Assembly (NCBI GenBank): GCA_013297575.1
Contig: JAAFHO010000026.1
Span: 1-19,444, forward strand
Source of the DNA: Chitinophagales bacterium
GTDB lineage: Bacteria > Bacteroidota > Bacteroidia > Chitinophagales > Saprospiraceae
Length of the DNA: 19,444 bases
Direction of reading: 5' to 3'
Shown here one piece after another: positions 6,189 to 14,221 of this stretch. Positions within the stretch are counted from its first letter, which is position 1; each line of letters starts with the position of its first letter. The translations under genes were made by a program, and so were the position numbers. The notes under the pieces are model-generated. The model made no database searches. It had not been told where the DNA came from and saw only the letters and a program-made list of their open reading frames with translations.

Positions 6189-8018
6189 GTGCATTGTTCA
6201 TTACTCAAATATTTAATAACTCAAATTACTTTGCCTCGTTTCTCCCTTCACGCTTTTTGGTGTTGCGTATTACTCCTAACCGCAACGGCATTTTTGTATT
6301 ATCCACGCTGGAAACAAGCGAACACAGAGGCTACCATCAGTTGGGATGTATCGGGTTATTATTTGTATTTACCCGCTGCGCTGATTTATGGTGATATGAA
6401 GGGATTGGCTTTTTTCCCTGAGATCGAGCAAAAGTACCATCCTGGGCCAGGTATGGGACAAGCGTTTAAGGACGAAAAATCGGGGAATTATGTAATGAAA
6501 TACTCCGTTGGGCAGGCATTACAGTTTTTGCCTTGGTTTTTGGTGGCGCATATTGCTGCAAACATTTTTGGATATCCTGCTGATGGTTTTTCGTTGCCCT
6601 ATCAATTGGCCATTAGTTGGGGTAGTTTATTGATCGCGTTTTTGGGGCTATGGTTTGCCCGAAAGGTATTATTGAATTACTTTTCAGAAAAAGCAGTTGC
6701 GGCAGCCCTTTTTTTAATGGTTTTTGGTAGTAATTACCTCAACTATACGGCAATTGATGGTGCTATGACGCACAATTGGCTGTTTACATTGTACAGTATT
6801 TTGATTTTTGCAACGATACAATTTTATAAAAAACCAAGTGCCCGTTATGCCATTTTAATTGGCGTTTTATGTGGTTGGGCTACATTAACTCGGCCAACAG
6901 AGATTATTTCACTATTGATTCCATTGTTTTGGGGTTTTGATCGAACGCGTTTTTCATTTTTCTTAAAAAGCTTCAAATTACTGGCTTTTGCTGCAGTGTC
7001 ATTTTTAGCCGTAGCATCGGTACAATTATTTTATTGGAAATGGGCTACTGGCCAATGGGTGGTTTATAGTTATCAAGACCAAGGTTTTGACTGGTTACAT
7101 CCACATTTTAAGGAAGTACTGGTTGGTTTTAGGGCCGGTTGGTTGCCTTATTCACCAGTGATGGCTTTTGCTGTACTGGGTATTTATGCACTTTGGCAGC
7201 GTCAGCGGTCTCTCACATGGCCGATTTTGGTATTTTTGGGTGTATTTACTTATATCACTTGTGCTTGGAGTATCTGGTGGTATGGTGGTAGTTTTGGGGC
7301 ACGTGCTATGATCCAGAGTTATGCACTATGGTTATTTCCATTGGCGGCTTTTGCGAGTTGGGTAATGGAGCAAAAATGGTCTTCTGTGGTATTTCCGGTT
7401 GTATTTGGGCTAATGATTGGACATAATTTGTGGTGGACGCATCAAGCGCACCGTGGTGGATTATTTATTGCGGAACAAATGACTCAAGGCTATTTTTTCA
7501 AGGTATATGGCGAGGAAAAAGCGGAAAGAGACTGGGCAAAATTATTGGACAATAGGGATGAATATAGAGTAAGTGACCGTAAAAATATACGCGAAATTTG
7601 GCGTAATGACTTCGAAAACGACACATTGATAACGGCCAATTTACCTAAACTAAATGGCAATAAGTCGTTGATTTTGAATGAGAAAATACAATTTTCACCC
7701 AAATACACACTGCCTGCAGCACCTACAGATGGTGTATCTTGGTTAAGGGTGAACCTAAGTGCCAAGTGCTTCCAAAAAGAATGGGAAACTTGGCGCATGA
7801 CACAAGTAATTGTTCGGGTGATGAACGGCGAAAAAGTGGTACGCGAGCGCATGATTCGTTTGCAAAGATTGTTAAATGCTGGCGAAACGCGTCAATTGTT
7901 TATGGAAATTAAATTACCCAAACAACAATATGACCGAATAGAGATGTACCTTTGGCATGCTGGTGGAATAGGTGAACTGCTCGTAGATGATATCGTGGTA
8001 GAGCAATTTGAGCAATAA
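6189..8018 (+). CDS. Polytopic GT-C-type glycosyltransferase-like membrane protein with soluble C-terminal domain
   Basis: A 609-residue integral membrane protein. About 11 hydrophobic segments run from residue 21 to about 415. After the first helix comes a long loop opening with ISWDVSGYYLYLPAAL; an Asp just after the first helix (Asp53) is the usual catalytic position in GT-C enzymes that use polyprenyl-linked sugars. TLTRPTE in the middle is common in such proteins. From about residue 440 the chain is soluble, and its end (WHAGGIGELLVDDIVVEQF) looks like a beta-sandwich, perhaps a carbohydrate-binding fold. The likely role is transfer of a sugar to a lipid, polysaccharide or protein on the periplasmic side, but donor and acceptor are unknown. 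No in-frame ATG occurs near the start; GTG at 6189 is chosen because it follows the promoter box and leaves helix 1 intact. A TTG about 15 codons later is the alternative. Confidence 0.72.
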   Translation: MHCSLLKYLITQITLPRFSLHAFWCCVLLLTATAFLYYPRWKQANTEATISWDVSGYYLYLPAALIYGDMKGLAFFPEIEQKYHPGPGMGQAFKDEKSGNYVMKYSVGQALQFLPWFLVAHIAANIFGYPADGFSLPYQLAISWGSLLIAFLGLWFARKVLLNYFSEKAVAAALFLMVFGSNYLNYTAIDGAMTHNWLFTLYSILIFATIQFYKKPSARYAILIGVLCGWATLTRPTEIISLLIPLFWGFDRTRFSFFLKSFKLLAFAAVSFLAVASVQLFYWKWATGQWVVYSYQDQGFDWLHPHFKEVLVGFRAGWLPYSPVMAFAVLGIYALWQRQRSLTWPILVFLGVFTYITCAWSIWWYGGSFGARAMIQSYALWLFPLAAFASWVMEQKWSSVVFPVVFGLMIGHNLWWTHQAHRGGLFIAEQMTQGYFFKVYGEEKAERDWAKLLDNRDEYRVSDRKNIREIWRNDFENDTLITANLPKLNGNKSLILNEKIQFSPKYTLPAAPTDGVSWLRVNLSAKCFQKEWETWRMTQVIVRVMNGEKVVRERMIRLQRLLNAGETRQLFMEIKLPKQQYDRIEMYLWHAGGIGELLVDDIVVEQFEQ

Positions 8019-8166
8019 TAGTCACCAATGATACCGGTTTTCTTCGGAATTTTATTTGAATTTTCCACCTTTTTTTAATCCGAGACTTTCTGATTTGTTT
8101 AACCTCTTTTAGGCTCCTATACCAGGTTCTCCGTTGGTTTTTTTTATAATTTTAAAGTATAACATT

Positions 8167-11100
8167 ATGTACCGTTCAACACTCAACAACATTTTATTCC
8201 TGATGAGTATGCTATTGCTCATCACTTCCGACGTAATTGCACAAGCAAGCGTCCTTGAAACCAAAATCCATGCGTTTCAACAATCTGGGTTCACTTTTTA
8301 TGATGCGTCTAGCGTTTTTAGTGCTTTGCCCGCACTAAAAGCGCCAAAAGATGCCCTAGAAAGGAATACACAACGGCTCAATCTTAACAAAATGGCCCTT
8401 GCAGAGGTCATGTCGCGCCGCCCCGACTACCTGACGATGCAGATTCCTTACAACGATCAAATAGTCACGGTGGATTTGTATCAACAAAATATCCTTGCCC
8501 CTAATTTTAATGTTCGCACGGGTGATTGGCAAAAAACAGATTACACTCCAGGTGTTTATTACCGCGGTGTAATACGAAATGCACCGGGCAGCCTCGTCGC
8601 GTTTAGTTTTTTTGATACCGAAATGATGGGTGTTTTGGCGCACCGAGAATGGGGTAACCTCAATTTAGGCAGAAAAGAGACCATTGGCAATGAAACTGAA
8701 TATCTTTTCTTTGCCGAAAACCTGCTGCCTCCCCAACCATTTAAAGATTGCATAATACGTTCTCCTGAGCATCCAACCACCAAACTCAATCCTACCAGCG
8801 CACCCGAAGTGACTGGATGCGTACAAGAGTTTTTTGAAGCAGATTATGCTTTGTATGTGAACAAAGGTAGTTCGGTACAAAATACCGTGAATTATGTCTC
8901 CGGTTTTTTCAATGCCGTAGCCACGATTTATAATAATGAAGCGGTATCCATTGCACTATCACAAGTATATGTATGGACGACACAAGACCCTTATGACTAT
9001 TCCAGTAGTGGAAATGCCTTAGATGATTTTCAAGTTTTACGAACTAGTTTCACTGGAAATTTGGCGCATCTAGTCTCATTGGCTGGCAGTGGGCTAGGTG
9101 GAGTAGCCTATCTTGATGTTTTATGTAATAGCGGCAGCAATTATGCTTTTAGTGGCATCAATAGCAATTATTCATACCCAACTTATTCTTGGACGGTGAA
9201 TGTAGTAGCACATGAAATGGGACATAACATTGGATCAGAGCACACACATTCGTGTAGCTGGCCTGGCGGTGCAATTGACAATTGCGGCCCTACGGCAGGC
9301 TATCCTTTTGAAGGCAGTTGCACTACTGCGCCTACTCCACCTGTAGGTGGTGGCACTATTATGAGTTATTGCCATTTGGTGGGTAGTGTAGGCATCAATT
9401 TGGCAAATAATTTTGGGCCGTTACCAGGCAATGTGATCAGAAACGCCGTTACCGCTGCTTCTAGTTGTATTGTGGCAACTTGCCCTACAGTCACCTGTTC
9501 AGCACCTAGTTCAATTACTGTTTCACCCGTTAGCACTACATCTTCATCGGTGGCTTGGAATACGATAGCGGGGGCAACTGGTTACAATTTACAATATCGG
9601 CTTTCTCCATCTGGATCTTGGACGACGATCAACAATGTAACCTCACCAAGAGTATTGACCGGATTGACTCCGAGTACGAAATATGAAGTACAAGTGCAAA
9701 CGATTTGCTCCGGCGGGGTACTTTCTCCGTATTATGTTGGAAATATCTTTAAAACACAGGCCTCTCCCTGCCCTGAACCAAGTGCATTGCTGGTAAATCC
9801 AGTTACGAACACCTCTGTTTCCCTTAATTGGACAGAAAACGGCTCTTCAACGACTTGGGAAATACAGTGGGGCCTCCTTGGATTTACATTAGGTTCAGGA
9901 ACTACCGTAACTGTAACTGCAAAGCCCTACACTTTGAGTGGATTGGCCACTGGCACCGCTTATGCCTACTATGTGCGCTCCACGTGTGGGGGCGCTTCTG
10001 GTAATAGTACTTGGGTGGGTCCTTTTGTATTTAATACGCCATTTGCCAATGACTTATCTTCTGGAGCAATTCAATTGATCGTGAATGCTGCTTGTCCTGC
10101 TAGTAATTTTTATACCAATGTAGGATCTAGTATTTCTGCTGGTGAATTTAGTCCAACAACCAGCAATGGAGGTGATTGGTTTACTGGGATAAGCAATACA
10201 GTTTGGTTTTGGTTCAATGCACCTTCATCCGGCACTGTCAATATTACAACAGATTTTGCACCACAAGGCAGCAATGACGACGTTCAAATTGCCCTCTACA
10301 ATAACCAAAATCCAACAACGGCAACTCAGTTATTGACCTCTGCGGAAGATGGCGGCGTTACAGGTAATGGTTTCAATCCGAGTATTTATTATACAGGTTT
10401 GACCGCCGGCACTCCTTATTATATTCAAGTTGATGGGTATGGAAGTGTAGTAGGTTCTTTTTGTATCGAAGTACGCGAAACCATTGCATTACCAAGCCCT
10501 GGTAATTGCACTACTTATACACAAACGCTGTGTAATGGATCGACGGCGCCAACTAAATGGTTTAATATTTATACAAGACCCGTTTCGGCTGATTTGGGAG
10601 TACCAGTAGCGGCTGTAAAATCAAGTGTAAATCTTGGGACAGTCACCGTTCAGGAAATACTCAACCCATCTGTATTATCTGCTCCAAATGGCATAAAATA
10701 CATGCAGCGTTACTATGCCATTACGAGTTCAGTAAATACCTCGGCGGCAAGGGATATTCGTCTTTTTTACACGGATACCGAGTTTGGTAATTTAAAATCG
10801 GCAGCAGGACTACCCTCTGCTGTACCCGAGGATTTGAATATTTCGCGCTTTACAGCCACAACAGCAGATTGCTCTATTGCGAATAATACAGGCACAAGCG
10901 TGATCAACACCAATGTTACGGCAACCAGTATCGGTTCTTCAGGGATGTTTTACTTGCAGTTCAATTCTGTTCCAAATGAGTTTGGTGCAGTGCTGGGCAA
11001 CACGCCATTACCCATTGAACTCAGCGATTTTAGCGGAATGATGGAAGGCAGCGGCAATATTTTGCATTGGACAACATTATCTGAGCGCCATTTGCTTAAA

Positions 11101-11547
11101 TACGCGATTGAACGCTCCGATAACGGTATAAATAATTGGAAATCAATTGGAGAGCAATTACCCATAAGTACCTCAACGGGAGAGAAAAAATACGAAATTA
11201 CAGACGGGAAACCTTACCAAATCACGTATTATAGGCTAGTCATCTTTGGAACGGATGGTACTGTGGAGTATTCCAATATCATTACCTTAGAGCGCGAAAT
11301 AGCGGACGGTATCAAACGCATTGCGCCTAATCCGGCTCAAAACGAAATTTATGTAGAATACCATGCCACGCAGGAAGCATCTGTAATATTTAAAGTGATC
11401 GGTTACGATGGCCGTGTGGTAATGCAGCAAGCCATCGACTTAAACAATGGCTCGAATATACTGCCATTTGACATTAGTGAATTGCCGTCGGGTGTGTATT
11501 ATTGCATACCAAATGGTGGTAAGGGTTTGCCATTTGTAAAACAGTAG
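8167..11547 (+). CDS. Secreted M12B-like zinc metalloprotease with fibronectin III modules and T9SS sorting domain
   Basis: A 1126-residue exported protease. The ATG at 8167 gives a clean signal peptide (MYRSTLNNILFLMSMLLLIT, cut near AQA); the in-frame ATG at 8134 adds 11 residues ahead of it and is less likely. A propeptide-like region (about 26-210) is followed by a metzincin domain with HEMGHNIGSEH at residues 349-359, three zinc-binding His and the catalytic Glu, and a Met-turn at GGTIMSYCH. Paired Cys in the domain suggest disulfides. Two fibronectin III domains follow (about 446-530 and 535-625), then a PPC-like beta domain (about 628-765), an unassigned part, the module LPIELSDFSG, and the T9SS type A sorting domain from about 1050 (IAPNPAQNE to the end). 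It should be exported by Sec and then T9SS, attached or released, and act on extracellular proteins. It is monocistronic: the thyA promoter begins right after the stop. Confidence 0.88.
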   Translation: MYRSTLNNILFLMSMLLLITSDVIAQASVLETKIHAFQQSGFTFYDASSVFSALPALKAPKDALERNTQRLNLNKMALAEVMSRRPDYLTMQIPYNDQIVTVDLYQQNILAPNFNVRTGDWQKTDYTPGVYYRGVIRNAPGSLVAFSFFDTEMMGVLAHREWGNLNLGRKETIGNETEYLFFAENLLPPQPFKDCIIRSPEHPTTKLNPTSAPEVTGCVQEFFEADYALYVNKGSSVQNTVNYVSGFFNAVATIYNNEAVSIALSQVYVWTTQDPYDYSSSGNALDDFQVLRTSFTGNLAHLVSLAGSGLGGVAYLDVLCNSGSNYAFSGINSNYSYPTYSWTVNVVAHEMGHNIGSEHTHSCSWPGGAIDNCGPTAGYPFEGSCTTAPTPPVGGGTIMSYCHLVGSVGINLANNFGPLPGNVIRNAVTAASSCIVATCPTVTCSAPSSITVSPVSTTSSSVAWNTIAGATGYNLQYRLSPSGSWTTINNVTSPRVLTGLTPSTKYEVQVQTICSGGVLSPYYVGNIFKTQASPCPEPSALLVNPVTNTSVSLNWTENGSSTTWEIQWGLLGFTLGSGTTVTVTAKPYTLSGLATGTAYAYYVRSTCGGASGNSTWVGPFVFNTPFANDLSSGAIQLIVNAACPASNFYTNVGSSISAGEFSPTTSNGGDWFTGISNTVWFWFNAPSSGTVNITTDFAPQGSNDDVQIALYNNQNPTTATQLLTSAEDGGVTGNGFNPSIYYTGLTAGTPYYIQVDGYGSVVGSFCIEVRETIALPSPGNCTTYTQTLCNGSTAPTKWFNIYTRPVSADLGVPVAAVKSSVNLGTVTVQEILNPSVLSAPNGIKYMQRYYAITSSVNTSAARDIRLFYTDTEFGNLKSAAGLPSAVPEDLNISRFTATTADCSIANNTGTSVINTNVTATSIGSSGMFYLQFNSVPNEFGAVLGNTPLPIELSDFSGMMEGSGNILHWTTLSERHLLKYAIERSDNGINNWKSIGEQLPISTSTGEKKYEITDGKPYQITYYRLVIFGTDGTVEYSNIITLEREIADGIKRIAPNPAQNEIYVEYHATQEASVIFKVIGYDGRVVMQQAIDLNNGSNILPFDISELPSGVYYCIPNGGKGLPFVKQ

Positions 11548-11555
11548 TACCTTTG
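11526..11555 (+). promoter_or_regulatory. thyA: thyA promoter, -33 TTTG and -7 TACCTTTG
   Basis: TTTG at 11526-11529, then 18 bases, then TACCTTTG at 11548-11555, a perfect -7 box ending 17 bases before the thyA ATG. The -33 lies inside the end of the protease gene, and the -7 starts on the base after its TAG stop, so thyA has its own promoter despite the 25-base gap. Confidence 0.65.
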
Positions 11556-11572
11556 TTGCAATTAGAGATACT

Positions 11573-12367
11573 ATGCAACAATACCACGACTTATTACAAC
11601 ATATTTTAGATAACGGTGCCAGAAAATCGGATCGCACAGGAACAGGTACATTAAGTGTATTTGGATACCAAATGCGGTTCGATCTTCTGGATGGTTTCCC
11701 GTTGGTCACCACCAAGAAAGTACACCTAAAAAGTATCATTCATGAACTATTATGGTTCCTGAAGGGTGATACCAATATTGGTTATCTTAAAGAAAATGGT
11801 GTAGGTATTTGGGACGAATGGGCCGATACTAACGGCGATTTAGGGCCAGTTTATGGTAAGCAATGGCGTTCTTGGGCTACACCAGATGGCCGTGTCATTG
11901 ACCAAATAACCGAGGTGGTACATACCCTCAAAAACAACCCAGATAGCAGGCGTATTATTGTTTCTGCTTGGAATGTAGCCGATATTCCAGATATGGCCTT
12001 GGCACCTTGCCATTGCTTGTTCCAGTTTTATGTGGTAAATGGCAAACTCTCCTGCCAATTGTACCAACGCAGTGCTGATGTATTTTTGGGTGTTCCCTTT
12101 AATATCGCCTCGTACGCGCTCCTCACGCTCATGCTTGCGCAGGCATGCGATCTACAACCGGGAGAGTTTATTTGGACAGGCGGTGATACACACTTGTATA
12201 TCAATCACTTAGAGCAAACTAACTTGCAATTGTCGCGTGCACCAAAAGCGTTACCCGTAATGAAAATTAATCCAGACATTAAAGATATTTTTGGATTTAA
12301 ATACGACGATTTTGAACTGGTGGGCTATGAGCCTTGGCCAGGCATTAAAGCAGCAGTGGCCGTTTAA
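11573..12367 (+). CDS. thyA: Thymidylate synthase ThyA
   Basis: A 264-residue thymidylate synthase, the same length as the E. coli enzyme. It converts dUMP to dTMP using methylenetetrahydrofolate as methyl donor and reductant, in the cytoplasm. The catalytic Cys146 is in APCHCLFQFYV. Other conserved parts are RTGTGTLSVFG near residue 21 (phosphate-binding Arg), the folate/dUMP segment LYQRSADVFLGVPFNIASYALL, and WTGGDTHLYINH. The C-terminus GIKAAVAV keeps the hydrophobic residues that close the active site. dfrA, its usual partner in bacteria, is not in the window. It converges on aguB with 15 bases between the ends. Confidence 0.97.
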   Translation: MQQYHDLLQHILDNGARKSDRTGTGTLSVFGYQMRFDLLDGFPLVTTKKVHLKSIIHELLWFLKGDTNIGYLKENGVGIWDEWADTNGDLGPVYGKQWRSWATPDGRVIDQITEVVHTLKNNPDSRRIIVSAWNVADIPDMALAPCHCLFQFYVVNGKLSCQLYQRSADVFLGVPFNIASYALLTLMLAQACDLQPGEFIWTGGDTHLYINHLEQTNLQLSRAPKALPVMKINPDIKDIFGFKYDDFELVGYEPWPGIKAAVAV

Positions 12368-12382
12368 TTAATAGAGGCGTTC

Positions 12383-13258
12383 TTAATCGCGGTAACGTTT
12401 AACCAAGTCACCGTAATAATCAATCCTTCTGTCTCTGAAGAATGGCCAAATACGCCGCACTTCTTCTGTTCTTTTTTTATCAATTTCAACCACCACATTT
12501 TCTTCATGGCCAACCGATGATAAATGAAGCACCTCCCCTTGTGGGCCTGCTACAAAACTTTGACCCCAAAACTCAATACCACCCGTAACACCGCTCCAAT
12601 CCGATTCGTGTCCCGTACGATTGACCGTAATGACAGGAAGGCCATTGGCTACAGCATGACCACGCTGGGAAATAAACCATGCACCGTGTTGGCGTTCTTT
12701 TTCTGCTATTGGATCGGTGCTTTCCCAACCAATAGCAGTGGGATAAATCAGCATTTCAGCACCTGCCAATGCCATTAACCGCGCTGCTTCGGGATACCAT
12801 TGGTCCCAGCAAACGAGTACGCCTAATTTACCAACAGAAGTTTCGATGGGATTAAACCCCATATCACCGGGAGTAAAATAAAATTTTTCGTAATAAGCGG
12901 GATCGTCGGGAATATGCATTTTGCGGTATTTACCTGCAATGCTCCCATCTTTTTCAAAAACTACCGCTGTATTATGGTACAATCCCGGTGCTCGTTTCTC
13001 AAACAAAGAAGTGACAAGCACTATATTATGTTGTTTGGCGGCTTCCGAAAAAATATCGGTATCAGGCCCAGGAATTGGAGAAGCGAGATCGAACATAGCC
13101 GTATCTTCTGCTTGACAGAAGTAAATACCGCAATGTAATTCTTGTAAAACGACCAATTCAGCACCTTTTTGGGCGCATTCAGCAATACCTTGGATCGATT
13201 TTTCAATATTTGCCTGTTTATCAGTGGAACAGGTGTGTTGGACGAGACCTACTTTCAT
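12383..13258 (-). CDS. aguB: N-carbamoylputrescine amidase AguB
   Basis: A 291-residue carbon-nitrogen hydrolase (nitrilase superfamily). AguB hydrolyses N-carbamoylputrescine to putrescine, CO2 and ammonia, the last step of the agmatine route to polyamines. The catalytic triad is Glu40 (VLQELH), Lys113 (YRKMHIPDD) and Cys150 (GVLVCWDQWYPEAARL). The segments HIPDDPAYYEKFYFTPGD and YPTAIGWE are characteristic of AguB and separate it from other amidases. The frame stays open upstream to 13324, but the conserved N-terminus MKVGLVQHTC starts at 13258, and the extension would run through the likely promoter, so 13258 is chosen. The agmatine deiminase gene (aguA), its common neighbour, is not in the window. 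Confidence 0.93.
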   Translation of the reverse strand: MKVGLVQHTCSTDKQANIEKSIQGIAECAQKGAELVVLQELHCGIYFCQAEDTAMFDLASPIPGPDTDIFSEAAKQHNIVLVTSLFEKRAPGLYHNTAVVFEKDGSIAGKYRKMHIPDDPAYYEKFYFTPGDMGFNPIETSVGKLGVLVCWDQWYPEAARLMALAGAEMLIYPTAIGWESTDPIAEKERQHGAWFISQRGHAVANGLPVITVNRTGHESDWSGVTGGIEFWGQSFVAGPQGEVLHLSSVGHEENVVVEIDKKRTEEVRRIWPFFRDRRIDYYGDLVKRYRD

Positions 13259-13283
13259 AAATTGAACGTGAACTTTTAGGGCG

Positions 13284-13291
13284 CAAAGTTT
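13284..13291 (-). promoter_or_regulatory. Possible -7 box of aguB
   Basis: The minus strand reads AAACTTTG, one mismatch from TAnnTTTG, 25 bases before the ATG at 13258. It is consistent with the shorter start of aguB. No well-spaced -33 is obvious. Confidence 0.35.
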
Positions 13292-13355
13292 CCACTTTTT
13301 TGCCCAATTTTTACGACAATGCAAAATAAAATAAATTCTGTCCTACAAACGCTAT

Positions 13356-13384
13356 TTTGGAAATACAAAGTCTTTATACCTTTA
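13356..13384 (+). promoter_or_regulatory. Possible promoter of the iron-sulfur protein and giant protein unit
   Basis: TTTG at 13356-13359, 17 bases, then TACCTTTA at 13377-13384 (one mismatch from TAnnTTTG). It lies 51 bases before the ATG at 13436. It is the only promoter-like signal I find for the two-gene unit that includes the giant surface protein. Confidence 0.4.
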
Positions 13385-13435
13385 GCACTTTAATACATGA
13401 AATTTAAATTAATCATTTAATATAATAATTTATTG

Positions 13436-14215
13436 ATGTTAGCAAAAACATACGCTGAATATCAGGCCGAGGGCCGCTCACCAGAAATACTTTTTTGGGT
13501 AGGTTGTGCTGGTAGTTTTGATGCCCGTGCCCAAAAGATCACTCGAGCAGTTTGTGAAATACTCAACCATGTAGGCGTTGAATTTGCCATTTTGGGTCAA
13601 GATGAACGTTGCACTGGCGACCCAGCCCGCCGCGCAGGCAACGAATTTTTGTTCCAAATGACTGCCGCCATGAATATTGAAACACTCAACATGTATGGTG
13701 TTGAAAAGATAGTAACTGCCTGTCCACACTGCTTTAATATCCTTAAAAACGAATATCCAGCATTGGGCGGTCATTACGAAGTGGTACACCATACTCAATT
13801 ACTGGATGAATTGATCAAAAATGGTCGTTTGAAAATGAAAGAATCAGGCGATTTTAAAGGACGACGCATTACCTACCACGACTCCTGCTACCTTGGCCGC
13901 GCCAATAATGTATATGAAGCGCCACGAGCGTTGCTGGAAGCGTTGGATATTGATTTGGTCGAGATGAAACGTTCCAAAAAAAATGGCCTTTGTTGTGGAG
14001 CAGGCGGTGCGCAGATGTGGAAAGAAGACGAACCGGGCAACAAAAGAATCAATATTGAGCGGGTAGAAGAAGCACTATTGACCAATCCAACAGCCTTGGT
14101 TGCCAATTGCCCTTTCTGTATCACGATGCTTCAAGATGGACTAAAGGCCAAAGAACGAAACGATGATGTACCTGTTTTTGACCTTTCCGAAATGATTCTT
14201 TCAAATATTAAATAA
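13436..14215 (+). CDS. CCG-domain iron-sulfur protein (heterodisulfide reductase subunit B / LutA-like)
   Basis: A 259-residue cytoplasmic protein with two Cys-rich CCG domains, as in the HdrB, GlpC and LutA families, which bind iron-sulfur clusters and pass electrons in oxidoreductase complexes. Domain one has WVGCAGS (Cys24), DERCTGD (Cys59, Thr in place of the second Cys of the pair) and ACPHC (Cys96, Cys99). Domain two is complete: HDSCYLGR (Cys151), LCCGAGG (Cys186, Cys187) and ANCPFC (Cys215, Cys218). In Bacteroidota, close relatives usually accompany a larger iron-sulfur oxidoreductase subunit; none is present here, so the partner must be encoded elsewhere. The ATG at 13436 is preferred over the TTG one codon earlier. 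The next gene begins only six bases after the stop. Confidence 0.85.
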   Translation: MLAKTYAEYQAEGRSPEILFWVGCAGSFDARAQKITRAVCEILNHVGVEFAILGQDERCTGDPARRAGNEFLFQMTAAMNIETLNMYGVEKIVTACPHCFNILKNEYPALGGHYEVVHHTQLLDELIKNGRLKMKESGDFKGRRITYHDSCYLGRANNVYEAPRALLEALDIDLVEMKRSKKNGLCCGAGGAQMWKEDEPGNKRINIERVEEALLTNPTALVANCPFCITMLQDGLKAKERNDDVPVFDLSEMILSNIK

Positions 14216-14221
14216 CGCCAA

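Noticed and set aside
8121..8143. Hairpin with T-run before the metalloprotease gene
   Set aside because: The stem is five pairs including a G-T pair with a long loop, and it sits only about 25 bases before the start, more than 100 bases after the preceding stop. It is too weak to call a terminator.
13259..13324. Longer N-terminus for aguB
   Set aside because: The conserved AguB N-terminus MKVGLVQHTC begins at 13258; the extension is basic and Cys-rich and covers the probable promoter.
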